Shown here piece after piece: positions 9,501-19,647 of a DNA stretch of 64,000 bases (the stretch's first letter is position 1; each line of letters begins with the position of its first letter). The position numbers were made by a program, and so were the translations under genes. Origin of the DNA: Colletotrichum lupini (lineage: Eukaryota; Ascomycota; Sordariomycetes; Glomerellales; Glomerellaceae); the NCBI RefSeq assembly GCF_023278565.1, contig NC_064676.1, forward strand, positions 1,488,001 to 1,552,000, read 5' to 3'. The notes beneath the pieces are model-generated. The model worked only from the letters and a program-made list of their open reading frames with translations. It was not told where the DNA came from and did not search any database.

Positions 9501-12498
9501 CCAGCCTTTCCTCAACAAGCTGCGTGAGATTCAAGTGCGTGTATGGTGCCTCCAGTACACGGTCGTCAAGGTCGGTGTAAACCAAAACGGAAAGATATTC
9601 CCGAATCCTGAGATGGAGTTGGCAGACTTTTTGTCTGCAATCCATCAGGTAATTGGGCTCAGGAAATGCTGTAAAGCCTCAAACAAGATTTTCTTGAAGA
9701 TGATGCGGGTTGAGTTGCTCAAGTTCAAGAAGATTGAAAACTGGGAAGACTATCTTGGGCAAGTGCTTTACGACCTCCACGGTCTCAAACTTGGTGTCGG
9801 TGTTGGAGAGGTTCAGGACCATGGCTGCCCCCCGGAGAAACTCGAGAAGCGCAACGCCATGCAGCTTGTGGACAAGATTACGGTCCTGGCAAGGAGGATG
9901 CCCCGAAAGGACCTTCTCAAGTCAGACCTCAAAACGACCATCGAGCACATGCAAGGAGCCATTGGACAGACAAAGTCGACGCCTCAGATGATTCACAACC
10001 TGAGGAACTTTACCGAGTATCTGAAGCGGCCGATCCACCCCCTTCGGCTTTACCAAGCCCTCACCGGCGGTGTTCAGTTGGACGTCGTAGCTGTAAACAC
10101 TCCCGAAAGCGCCCTAGCCAGGCACGGCTGGTTCTTCCTCCTAGGCATGATTGCCCTGACGAGGTTCAAGCAAGTGGATTTGAGCAAGCGGCAAACACCA
10201 GGTGCAACTGACGACTTGCGGCTCGCGGCCACTTTCTTGCGGCTGCAACTTCAGTTCACTCCAGATAAGTGGGATGCCTGGTTCCGCCTAGCCGAGTGCT
10301 TCGACTACGAGCTCGATGAGGCTGTGTTGTGGTCGGCCGACAAGATGAACAAGGAACGCGGCGAATTGCTCAAATTCCAGCGGAATTCGATTCATTGCTA
10401 TACTCTAGCGTTGTCTAACTCTTGGGAGGCAGAGATCGATGACGAGGACGAGGATCCGCTCTACGAGCTCTATCATAACTTTGCTATGCGCCTGTACGCA
10501 TCCAGCCGCGAGCCTCTTGCTATGGAGCCCTTCCAACATGCGGACCAAGAGAGATTCTTCATCGAAAGCGAGGGAAATGGAACCTTCCAAAGGGTCCTTC
10601 ACGACCAGATGCAAGACTACAAAGTCTGGAAATACGCAGCTGGCTTGTTCAAACGGGCCATGAGGCGTAAACCAATGGACGGGAGGTTCGTTGTCCTTTA
10701 CAATTACGCCGAACCTTGACTGACTCTGAACAGGAATCCGTACATGCTTACCAAATGTTTGTGGAAAATGTACCAGAAGCCCATTGACCAGCTTAGCAAA
10801 AAGGACCGGGAGACCCGCCCATCACTTGAGTACTTGATTTCGGCCCTCGAACACGCTGTCGAAGTTGTTGCGGCGGTGCCCAAATCGCGGCATAGCGATC
10901 CTATCCTGGAGCCGCACTACAAGATCGTCTCGATAGTGTACAAGCTGGTTGTTCGGGGCGAGTTGAAGCCACAAGAGGGCGCAGACATTCTGTCGAGGCA
11001 ACCATTTGGTATGGAACTCGGAGACGATATCACTCTTGACGACAACGAAGATTGGGAGGAATATGTGATCCGGAATTTGCATCACTTACGGGATAAGGAC
11101 AAGTCCAACTGGCAGCACCGTATCATTATGCGTCATGCCCGCCTGCTTTTCGATGAGGATGGCGAATCACCCGAGCTTGTGCAAGCCAAGGCAGCCTTCA
11201 ATGTCCTTCGAGAATCCATGTTTACCAAGACAATGGTTATGAATGTCTGGAAGTGCGACGCGGAGCGTTCTGGGCGCCACCACGTCTATACGTCCCAGTA
11301 TATCCGCTTCATGGTCAAGATTTTGGTGGTTATGAACGACCGAGTGAATTTGGAAATGGTTCTCAGGCGACTTCGGAAGAAGGGCGCCGACTTCTACCAC
11401 TTTGGCGACTTGTGGCAGATGTGCTCCATGGCTTACCTTAGACTTCTACGTCAGGGCTTCCAAATTTCCCCTACGTTGGAAGACGCTTTCAAGTCGACAT
11501 CGATGGAAGAGCTGGAGATCATGGCGGATCGTATCACGGAGTGGGCCGGAGGTCCGGCAACGGACATTCCCGCCTTCAACTGCTTGAAGGAGACGATTGA
11601 GTTGAAGAAGCTCAACGGCGGCCTCATGAAGGCTGGGGCAATTGACGACCTAATCAACGACTGTTACGCCATCATCTACCAGGAGATTGGCCCTTCGCTG
11701 CCCGGCCCTGAGCCTCACGAAGTTCTCGAAGCACGTGCTAGGGCTCGTGCCAGAGAAGAGGCCGATGGCGGGATCGAGCTCAAGCCATCCACTTCCTTGG
11801 GCAACCTGCTGAACCCATCATCGGCGCAAGACTCGGGAGCCAATGGTGAAGGTGATAAGACGGCATCGGCACTTGAGGCAGCACCCAGGCGCAGGGCGGG
11901 CGTTCGTCGGCCTGATATCATTCGTAAGGCGGAACAGGCGTTTGCCCGGTACGGTGAAGCGCCAAAGCCATCAGTTGCTCCTTCCAAATCTCGTGTGGGT
12001 TCGGTTTCGAGTGGCAGGAACGGAACGCGCACTCCCGTTGGAGACGCCGGGGAGGCCAGTGATACCGAGGAGCTCAACGAAGGAGACACTGTCGAAGAGA
12101 TCGAGGACACGGAGATGAAGGACGACACTGCCATGGATGTTGATGAAGCGGACGAAACGCTTGCACAGGCCACGGCAGCGTCCAGTCCGCGGGGCAGCAT
12201 TCACGATTCTGCAGATGATGAGAGTGAACTTAGCGATGTTCCGGATGACTGGGATGAGCAGCCCCCTCCTTCACTCATGTTCCCTAATCTCAGGAAGAGC
12301 GTGGATTCAGGTCGCGCCGAAGAGGCGAATAACTCTAGTGATGGCGATGACGAAGAGGGCGAAGACGGTGAAGAGGAAGGAGAAGAAGAAGAGGGCGACG
12401 GCGAGGAGGTTGAGGAAGGTGAGGAAGGCGAGGAGGTTGAGGAGGGCGACGAAGCTGAAGAAGGTGAAGAGGGTGAGGAAGGCGATGAGGCCGAAGAA

Positions 12499-12556
<58 letters not shown>

Positions 12557-12867
12557 AAGAGGGCGAAGAGGGCGAAGAGGGTGAAGAGGGCGAAGAGGGT
12601 GAAGAGGGTGAAGAGGGTGAAGAGGGTGAAGAGGGTGAAGAGGGTGAAGAGGGTGAAGAGGGCGAAGAGGGTGAAGATGGCGAGGAGACCGAAGAAGCTG
12701 AAGAAGGTGATGAGGAAGAAGAGGCCGAAGATGGAGAGGAGGGTGATGAAGATGAGGAAGCCGAAGAGGGTGAAGATGAGGAAGTCGAGGAGGGCGAAGG
12801 CGATGGCGAAGAGGAAGAGGAAGAGGAAGAAGAAGAGGGAGAGGAAGACGAAGACGAGGATGCGTAG
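6531..12867 (+). CDS. hir3: Histone transcription regulator 3 (HIR complex subunit, CABIN1-like)
   Basis: Hir3 is the large TPR scaffold of the HIR histone H3-H4 chaperone complex (Hir1, Hir2, Hir3, Hpc2), which acts in the nucleus in replication-independent nucleosome assembly and repression of histone genes; CABIN1 is the animal counterpart. Exons: 6531-6533, 6596-6670, 6724-10685, 10734-12867 (introns 6534-6595, 6671-6723, 10686-10733), giving 6174 nt and 2057 residues. The first coding exon is just the ATG; the joined start reads MPAFQAINVEAEEN and continues with DTTRELHVDEALKRFQNALK, which fits the fungal Hir3 N-terminus. TPR-like helices fill the N-terminal 250 and middle residues, interrupted by a charged linker with KR-rich nuclear-localisation-type sequence (about residues 320-420). 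Residues from about 1880 to the end are almost all Glu, Asp and Gly, including twenty EEG units. TAG stop at 12865-12867. Confidence 0.92.
12493..12672 (+). repeat. Nine-base tandem repeat coding (Glu-Glu-Gly)20 in hir3
   Basis: Twenty consecutive 9-nt units encode EEG at about residues 1934-1993 of Hir3. The first units are GAAGAAGGC; later ones are GAAGAGGGC and then GAAGAGGGT, so synonymous variants occur in blocks. Less regular acidic sequence flanks both sides (about 12340-12864). Because the unit is a multiple of three, copy-number change would keep the frame. Confidence 0.95.
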
Positions 12868-14340
12868 AACACTCGACAGTCTTCAGAAACCTTGGCGGAC
12901 GTCGGGAAGTAATTTCTTGGTGTACAGGTGTTTTTTGTCACAGTGTTTTCTCCTTAGTCACATCGGATACTGCGCCGGCTAGGTCGTGTCAAGGCGAGTG
13001 TGTTTAACAGTCAGAGGTTATCTATAGTAAGTGCGATTCATGAGAAGCACACAGTCATCAGCGTATGGGGTATCCATATATATGAGATGCTCAAAACATG
13101 AATTCGAACAGTTGAAGTAATCCCATGTCGTTGATTGCGAGATCACTTTAAGATCAAGAACTTAGGTCTCTACACCACTTCCCTGTTCATCTCTATAAGG
13201 CAGCAAGCTCGTATTCATGTGCACCATTTGGAAGGTAAAGAAGGAGGACTGCCGCCACACGGTGGAGCGCGGGACAGACATATGTTCGCGGGGCAGGACT
13301 CGCGGTCGGTGTCTGTCGAGATTGAGGTATGAGACGCGCTGGGAGGTGGGATATTGCGATGCGTGCTTGAGGGATGTTGAGAGGCGGAATCATTATGGAT
13401 ATGCTTGAACATTAGAGGAGTCTGGCGTTCAAGCCGGATTTTGGTTTGGATTACTCGCTCTTTGGCAAAAAGCTGCAAGGTGCCAGCTCTCAAGATGCTA
13501 CCTATAAGCCATAAGATTGCATCTTCTCTCTTGAATTCCTCCAGAGTTTTACTTCCTGTTCTCGCCTGAGTAAGTGTCCGCTTCACAAGGGCAAAATATG
13601 ACCAAGCTTGCCTATTCGATGTGACAGAGTGCCCAACAGTACATAGATGCTTGCCTTAGCTTCAGACGGCAGTTTCTCCGTTATTGTCGCGAACCCAAGG
13701 TCTACAGCTTTGTTTTGGATCTTCTCAATCATAATAATTGAAGCAGTTAGATGAACCGAGAAATCCAGAAACTTTTGGGACAAAACACAGTCGTCAAGTA
13801 AGAGGTTATTCTCGCCAAGCTTGACTTCAGCTCGGTGGGCAGAGTTGCTATGGGGGTGCATCTCAATCCCACCTAAGCCCACGGGACGTACGGTAAGCTA
13901 ATCCCACACCCCACCTCCGATGCCAGGGCCAGCATTACGCCTTCCCAGTGCCGCCTGTTCAGCCCGCCGCACCCAGCAAGCAAAGCAACAGCAACGCCAG
14001 CCAGCCAGCCAGCCGCAGCCGGCAACTTCCGCCCGTCGACAACCTTCCACCACCGACCGTCCGCCCGCGTTGCCTGTTACCTATCCATCGCCTGCAAGCA
14101 AGCTAGCTCCTCCCAACACCATCACCATCACCAATCCGCAACTCCAACACCACAAACCCACCACAATCACAACCAGCGACACCGCGAAACCTGCGAAACC
14201 CACGAAAAAAAAAAAAAAAAACTACTCTAGGAATCCGGTCAATCTCACCCTTCAGTCGACGACAATCGCAATCTCGCACAACCGAGAGGGAGCGCAAGGC
14301 ATTCCTCAATCCACCACCACAAAGACACACATCCCACACA
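12868..14340. other. Intergenic between hir3 and sem1, including sem1 promoter and leader
   Basis: About 1.5 kb. The last 400 nt (about 13920-14340) are rich in C and A with few G, typical of a fungal 5' leader, and contain an A17 homopolymer at 14205-14221. Frames in both directions between 13135 and 13900 show no recognisable protein. Confidence 0.5.
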
Positions 14341-14940
14341 ATGGCCTCAGACGCAAAGCCCCAGGACAAGACCGCCTCCGCCGCGGACCCAAAGGCCGAC
14401 GAGACGACGCAGCAGCAGGCGGCGGCGGCGAAGAAGCCCGCGCTCGGCGAGGACGACGAATTTGAGGATTTCCCCGTCGACGGTACGTCTCTTTCACCCT
14501 TCATTGTCGATAATCTCCTTTCCATAGTGTTTGAAGGAGCATCTACTGCTTCGGCTTTACTATGATGGGGGGATGATGATGGCATCACTTGGTCCATCTG
14601 TTCCATCGTAACCTCGAGCTACGTTGGAGCGGCATCATCATTCCCGGCCATCATAGACACGCCACACTATTCTATCTGCTTTGTTTGCGAAGAAAGAACC
14701 AAATGCTAACGTATCTACCACAGACTGGCCCCAGGAAGAGACCGAGGCAGCTGCGGGCGGCGGTGGCTCGACGCAGCACCTGTGGGAGGAGAGCTGGGAC
14801 GACGATGACACGACCGACGACTTCTCGGCGCAGTTGAAGTATGGCAAATCCCCCACCCTTCGAGACCACCTTCCTAATGAGAGTACTGACAACACCACAG
14901 GGAAGAGTTGAAGAAGGTCGAGGCATCCAAGAGACGATAA
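14341..14940 (+). CDS. sem1: 26S proteasome lid subunit Sem1/Dss1
   Basis: A small acidic, mostly disordered protein that stabilises the 19S lid of the proteasome and also serves in TREX-2 mRNA export and BRCA2-type repair complexes. Three exons: 14341-14482, 14724-14838, 14901-14940 (introns 14483-14723 and 14839-14900), 297 nt and 98 residues. The conserved core is split by introns but rejoins correctly: EDDEFEDFPVD, then DWPQEE, then HLWEESWDDDDTTDDFSAQLK and a basic C-terminus EELKKVEASKRR. The two acidic clusters with Trp are the diagnostic Sem1 signature. The N-terminal 35 residues are a low-complexity Ala/Gln/Lys extension. The gene is convergent with pgk. Confidence 0.93.
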
Positions 14941-15386
14941 GCCACTCACGGTGTGTGTGTGTGTGGGGTACGATGATAGGAGGCGGAATGACGCATGGGT
15001 GGACTTGGTGGGAATCACGGCATAGACTACACTACGTAACGAGCTCTATACGACTGGCGACATACCAGGAATGAAATCACAACTGGGCACACGAGGTTTT
15101 CCAAATTTCCCTTGGGGTTTCCCTGTGGAACGAGACGTGTCTCTACTTTTACTGTTTATTTGATATCGTGACGTTTAATGATCCTAGGACATGACACGAG
15201 GGCATTACGTTCATCATGAGCGCCCCTCCTTTTTCCCGGGCATGGGCTTCTGCGTTCGTTGCATTCCCGCACGCGCATTTCTTTCATCCCGAGTCCTAAA
15301 GACTGGCCTTACCAGGCCGGCCTTTTCCCATCTATCAGACCGATCAAGTCCATAGAGGTTTCGTTCTCCACTGTACGAGGAATGAT
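14941..15386. other. Convergent intergenic region, sem1 / pgk 3' ends
   Basis: A 446-nt stretch holding both 3' untranslated regions. A short GTGTGTGTGTGTG run lies at about 14952-14965. No gene seen. Confidence 0.6.
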
Positions 15387-17050
15387 TTACTTACTCGACA
15401 GAGCAGTGACACCGGGCAGTTCCTTGCCCTCGAGAAGCTCCAAGCTGGCACCACCGCCGGTGGAGACGTGGCTGAGCTTGCTCTCGACACCGTACTTGGC
15501 GGCAACGGTGGCCGTGTCCCCACCGCCGATGATGACAATCTTGCCGCCCTCGGCAGCGGCGACGGCGGCATCGAGCGTCGACTTGGTGCCGGTGGCAAAG
15601 TTGTCAAACTCAAAGACACCAGCGGGGCCGTTCCAGAGGATGGTCTTGGAGTCGTTAATGGCCTGCTTATAGAGCTCAATGGACTTGGGGCCGCAATCGA
15701 GACCCATCCAGCCGTCGGGGATGCCGGACTCGTCAGTGGCAGAGCCGACCTTGGCGTCCTTGTCGAACTTGTCGGCGGTGACGTAGTCGACGGGGAGGAC
15801 GAGCTTGACATTGTTGGCCTTGGCCTTCTCGACGAGCTTGCCGACGGTCTTGGAGCCGGACTCGTCAAAGAGGGAGTCACCAATGCTGACGTTCTCGAGG
15901 GTCTTCTTGAAGGTGAAGGCCATGCCACCGCAGACGATGAGGGTGTTGACCTTGTCCAGCAGGTTGTCGATGAGCTGGATCTTGTCAGAGACCTTGGCGC
16001 CACCGAGGATGGCGAGGAAGGGGCGCTGGGGGTTCTCGAGGGCCTTGGCGAAGTACTCGAGCTCCTTCTTCATGAGGAAACCGGAGGCCTTCTGGGGCAG
16101 GTCGACACCGACCATGGAGGAGTGGGCGCGGTGAGCAGTGCCAAAGGCGTCGTCTGGTTGGACATGTCAGCTTCTGAGACAAGACGGGGTTCTCAACGGC
16201 AACCAAGAGTCATGGACATACTGATGAAGACATCACCGAGGGCAGTGAGGCCCTTGCGGAACTCCTCAACCTTGGCCTTGTCGGCCTTGGTCTTGTTGCC
16301 CTCCTTGTCCTTGGCGGAACCCTCCTCCTCAATGTGGAAGCGCAGGTTCTCAAGGAGGACAACCTGGCCGTCGGTGGCCTTGTTGACGAGATCCTCAACG
16401 TCCTTGCCGACGCAGTTGTTGGCGAACTGGACGTTCTTGCCGAGCAGCTTCTCGAGCTCGGGGACGACGGGCTGCAGGCTGTACTTGGGGTTCTCCTGTC
16501 CATTGGGACGGCCCAAGTGAGACATCAGGACGACGGCCTTGGCGCCATTGTCGATGGCGTACTTGATGGTGGGGACGGCACCGGCAATACGCTGGTTGTT
16601 GGTGATCTTCTTGTCGGCGTCGAGGGGGACGTTGAAGTCGACCTAGGTGAGGGGTCAGCAAGGGGAGTCCGACCTTCCGGCTTAGTGGACCGTGGCTTTT
16701 GAAAGCGTGCCCAGCGTTCCCGGTGTATTCCAATGCCGTCAGAGGAAGCATGTGCAGAGTGGCCGAGTCGAATACCCGCGGCTCGTCCCGTATCGCCAGA
16801 ACACGGAACGGGTGTGAGGTGATACCCGGGATCAGGCGCGGGTGCGGGTGGCATGGTGGCATGGTGGGGTAATTTGAGCAGCAGCGCAGCGCCGCAGCAG
16901 CAACAAAGGCACCACCAACACCAAAACCGTCCCCAGCAACGCTCAAGGCCAGGACATTAACATGGTAAGAGTGGCACGACTTACGCGAATGAGGACGCGC
17001 TTGCCCTTGAGATCGACGTCGGTGATGGAGAGCTTGTTGGCGAGAGACAT
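15387..17050 (-). CDS. pgk1: Phosphoglycerate kinase
   Basis: Glycolytic enzyme converting 1,3-bisphosphoglycerate and ADP to 3-phosphoglycerate and ATP in the cytosol. Exons on the minus strand: 17050-16985, 16642-16222, 16153-15387 (introns 16643-16984 and 16154-16221), 1254 nt and 417 residues, the usual fungal length. Signatures include [13 protein letters not shown] near residues 18-30 (substrate Asp/Asn), MSHLGRPNG (the HLGRP basic patch), [24 protein letters not shown], and the C-terminal nucleotide loop [14 protein letters not shown] followed by [14 protein letters not shown]. The first intron is 342 nt, much longer than its neighbours. Third positions are strongly C/G-ended, fitting high expression. 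Confidence 0.98.
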
Positions 17051-18438
17051 GATTGCGGTTGTGAGGGGCGCAAATGTGTGAGGATGAAGGGTAGAGTTGA
17101 AGGTTGAAGAAGTAGAAAGAGGAAGAAGAAGAGGAGGGGAGGGAATGCGTTGAGGAAGTAGTAAAAGGTCTGAGGTATATTTAGCTAAGGTAGCTACCAC
17201 ACACACACACACGCTACTTACCTTGCCCAAGGTGGGATGGCTGGACCTGATGGAGTGATTGAGGGAGGGACTGGACACCACGCCGGACACTTCTAAGAAC
17301 AGCGCGGGCAGGGGGGTAAAACATGCAGTAATCAGTCAATTCGAGTGGTTCAACACGGGCACCTCACGTTGGGAAGCTTGCAATGGTGGGGTGCTGCTGT
17401 TACTGCCAGTCAGTGCCAGTGACTTGGACGCTACTGATACGCAGTAAGGCAGAGCAAGCAGGATGGAAGGAGGGGCATTTTTGCTCGGCGGTTTTTTGCA
17501 TGACTTTTTTTTTTCTGTTGGCGGGGTTGATTTTCGGCCCTGCTGCTGCAAGCCTGCAAGTACTGTACCTTATCCATGGGTGGTAGATACCCAGATTGGG
17601 CGTATCAGTGGGGGGAGCTTTGCTTACCTACCTTACCTTAGGTGCCCTGTCCAGTGCTTTTTCACTGAATCGGCCAGCTGCGACAACGGGGGTGCTGGTG
17701 CTTGCGGCCTGCCCCGCCATGGGTGTGTGACGTGATGGTAGTCTGATACCTCACAGAAACTGCGCTTTCCTCAACCAATCCCCCGGTCACGGCCGTCCAC
17801 CCGGGATCAACGGACCGTAGCCAAAATACCTATCGCCCGATACTAGAGACATGACATGGAAGGCAAGGCAAAACACACGGAAAGACCATGCAGCATCTTG
17901 GCTATCTTATGGTTCCGTTTCAGACGCTATTGTTGGTACATGGCAGTCCTGACCCGAGGACTGTGCACCAAACCTGCTGTGGTATTTTATAGCAACAATT
18001 TTCAACAGGCAAGGTGACCGGGGTTTGCTCTCAGTGACAAGCTTCAAAATATCACCGAGAGATCCGCCGGTCCAAAATCGGAGCCATTACAACATTCTCA
18101 GACCACACCTCCTCCAAAGCATCAGATATCATGAATGAACCGTTTTGTTCAATTTCGTTGCGTTTAACAACTGCTGACTACAAAAGAGAGACGATAAAAA
18201 GAGGGCCTTCCTAAATCAATGTCGGACCCCAAAACACCAGACGCCTGTACCGTCGCAGCAGCCGATGCCGTTAATGCCGTTGCTGTCTTTTTTTTCTTTA
18301 TAACGATCGAACATATTCTAAGTACGACTGTGCTTCATTGGTATAACCTTCTCGTATGCTCGCCATGGTGTCGACCAGACCCGTCCCATACCGACCTGCA
18401 GACCGAAGATACGAGGAAATCAAGTATAAATAAGGAAT
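17051..18438. promoter_or_regulatory. pgk1 promoter and leader, and 3' side of the Mpv17 gene
   Basis: Reading on the minus strand, a TAAATATA box (17176-17183) is followed by a CT-rich tract (about 17094-17160) and then the ATG at 17050, the arrangement typical of strongly expressed fungal glycolytic genes. A CA dinucleotide repeat lies at about 17197-17212 just upstream of the TATA element. Further out are CCTACCTTACCTTAGG at about 17625-17641 and AT-rich sequence. No coding gene was seen. Confidence 0.6.
17176..17183 (-). promoter_or_regulatory. TATA-like element of pgk1
   Basis: TAAATATA on the minus strand, about 126 nt upstream of the ATG and immediately before the pyrimidine tract in which fungal glycolytic transcripts usually begin. 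Confidence 0.5.
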
Positions 18439-19647
18439 TTAGCTAAGACGAATGTGGTCGTCCTCGCGGGCGCCGGGGCGGTTATCGACCTCGGTAGATG
18501 AGTTGGTGAGGGAGAGGTAGGCGGTCCAGGCAATACCGATCGTAGAGACGAAGGGCTACGTAGTGTTAGCATGTGTTCCAAGTGTTTCCCGTTCAGCTTT
18601 TCAAACTTACCAGTTGGAACTGCATGGGCATCAGGCGGAAGTTGACAACCTGCACGGCAGGCCAGACGATGAAGTTTGCCTTCAACGTGGGAATGTACAT
18701 GTCGCGCAGCTTGCTCATAACGGCACGGCGTCCACCGCCCTCCGCGACAGTCATGACAGAGAAGAAGCAGAGCAGACCAAAGGGGGCAAAGATGAGCTGA
18801 TCAAAGGCGACTCTCTGCATGGCAGGGACGAAGGCGCTGGTCTTGGTGATGGGGAAAGTGGCCGACAGGAACTTGAACCAGCGGAACTGGAGGGGCGCCA
18901 TGCCGAAACCGTAGGCCATGAAGCGAGTCAGGCGCTCGAAGTCGAAGGGGGGAGGCAGGCTGCTGATGTTGGGAATGAGGTCCTTCTCGTAAAAGGGGTT
19001 CTTGCGGTCGAGGTCGTGGATTTCGATCGCGATGCCATCGTCCTTGTCGACGCCGCCGGGCTTACGGACGGCCTTCAGGCGAAGGGCGGTTACTGTCTGG
19101 GCGGTCGTATCGGCGATACCACCGAGGATGGCGTTGGTCACCATCATGGTGAGCACTGTTGCGACAATAGAGTCAGTATGGATGATAGATTGTACTGTGG
19201 CGAACTCTGGATGTGGGAGCCTTGGAGGCACGTACGTGGCCGTTCATCGTAGTATTGGTTGAACTTGGACACCAACCGGGCGACGAGCGCCATTTCGATA
19301 AGAATGATGATTGCGTGAAGCAGTGGCTAACAGTAGGTTCGTAGGTCAGCGCAAAGTTGACTTAATCAGGTGCGGCGCGATAGGCGTAGATGCAAGAGAT
19401 GCAGCGATAGGAGACAGCGCAAGCGCAAGTGGTAGTACGGAGGTGGCGGACGGGAAAGCAAGACAGCCAAGCAAAGATTCAGATTCAACCGTGTGAGGAA
19501 TGTTCTAGGGGCAACACGAAAAGCAACGAATGGAGCAGGCAGGTAGGTACGACAGTGCTATGGAAGGGGTTGGCATACGAGGCGTCCATAAATGTATTTG
19601 CTGTTGACAGCTCGGACAATGCGACGGCGAGAGAGTTCCCACGACAT
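18439..19647 (-). CDS. Mpv17/PMP22 family membrane protein
   Basis: A member of the Mpv17/Sym1/PXMP2 family of small four-helix proteins of the mitochondrial inner or peroxisomal membrane, thought to form channels or help stress tolerance. Four exons: 19647-19579, 19326-19236, 19155-18611, 18555-18439 (introns 19327-19578, 19156-19235, 18556-18610), 822 nt and 273 residues. The order of family-like pieces is YDERPLLTMMVTNAILGGI (like the yPlltk...tng.l...GD start), FERLTRFMAYGFGMAPLQFRWFK, FDQLIFAPFGLLCFFSVM, LKANFIVWPAVQVVNFRLMP and FVSTIGIAWTAYLSL. The NFxxWPxxQxxNFxxxP motif is diagnostic. The loop after helix 1 is about 50 residues longer than in yeast Sym1. Which organelle it occupies is not visible. 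Confidence 0.9.

Noticed and set aside
12201..12941. 246-codon minus-strand frame of Ser/Pro repeats
   Set aside because: It is the mirror image of the EEG repeat in hir3; a shadow frame with no independent content.
12137..12982. 281-codon plus-strand Lys/Arg-rich frame
   Set aside because: Shifted frame of the same hir3 acidic tail; the true frame is fixed by continuity with the TPR region.
15468..16520. 350-codon plus-strand frame opposite pgk1
   Set aside because: Antisense of a clear phosphoglycerate kinase, made possible by strong third-position GC bias.
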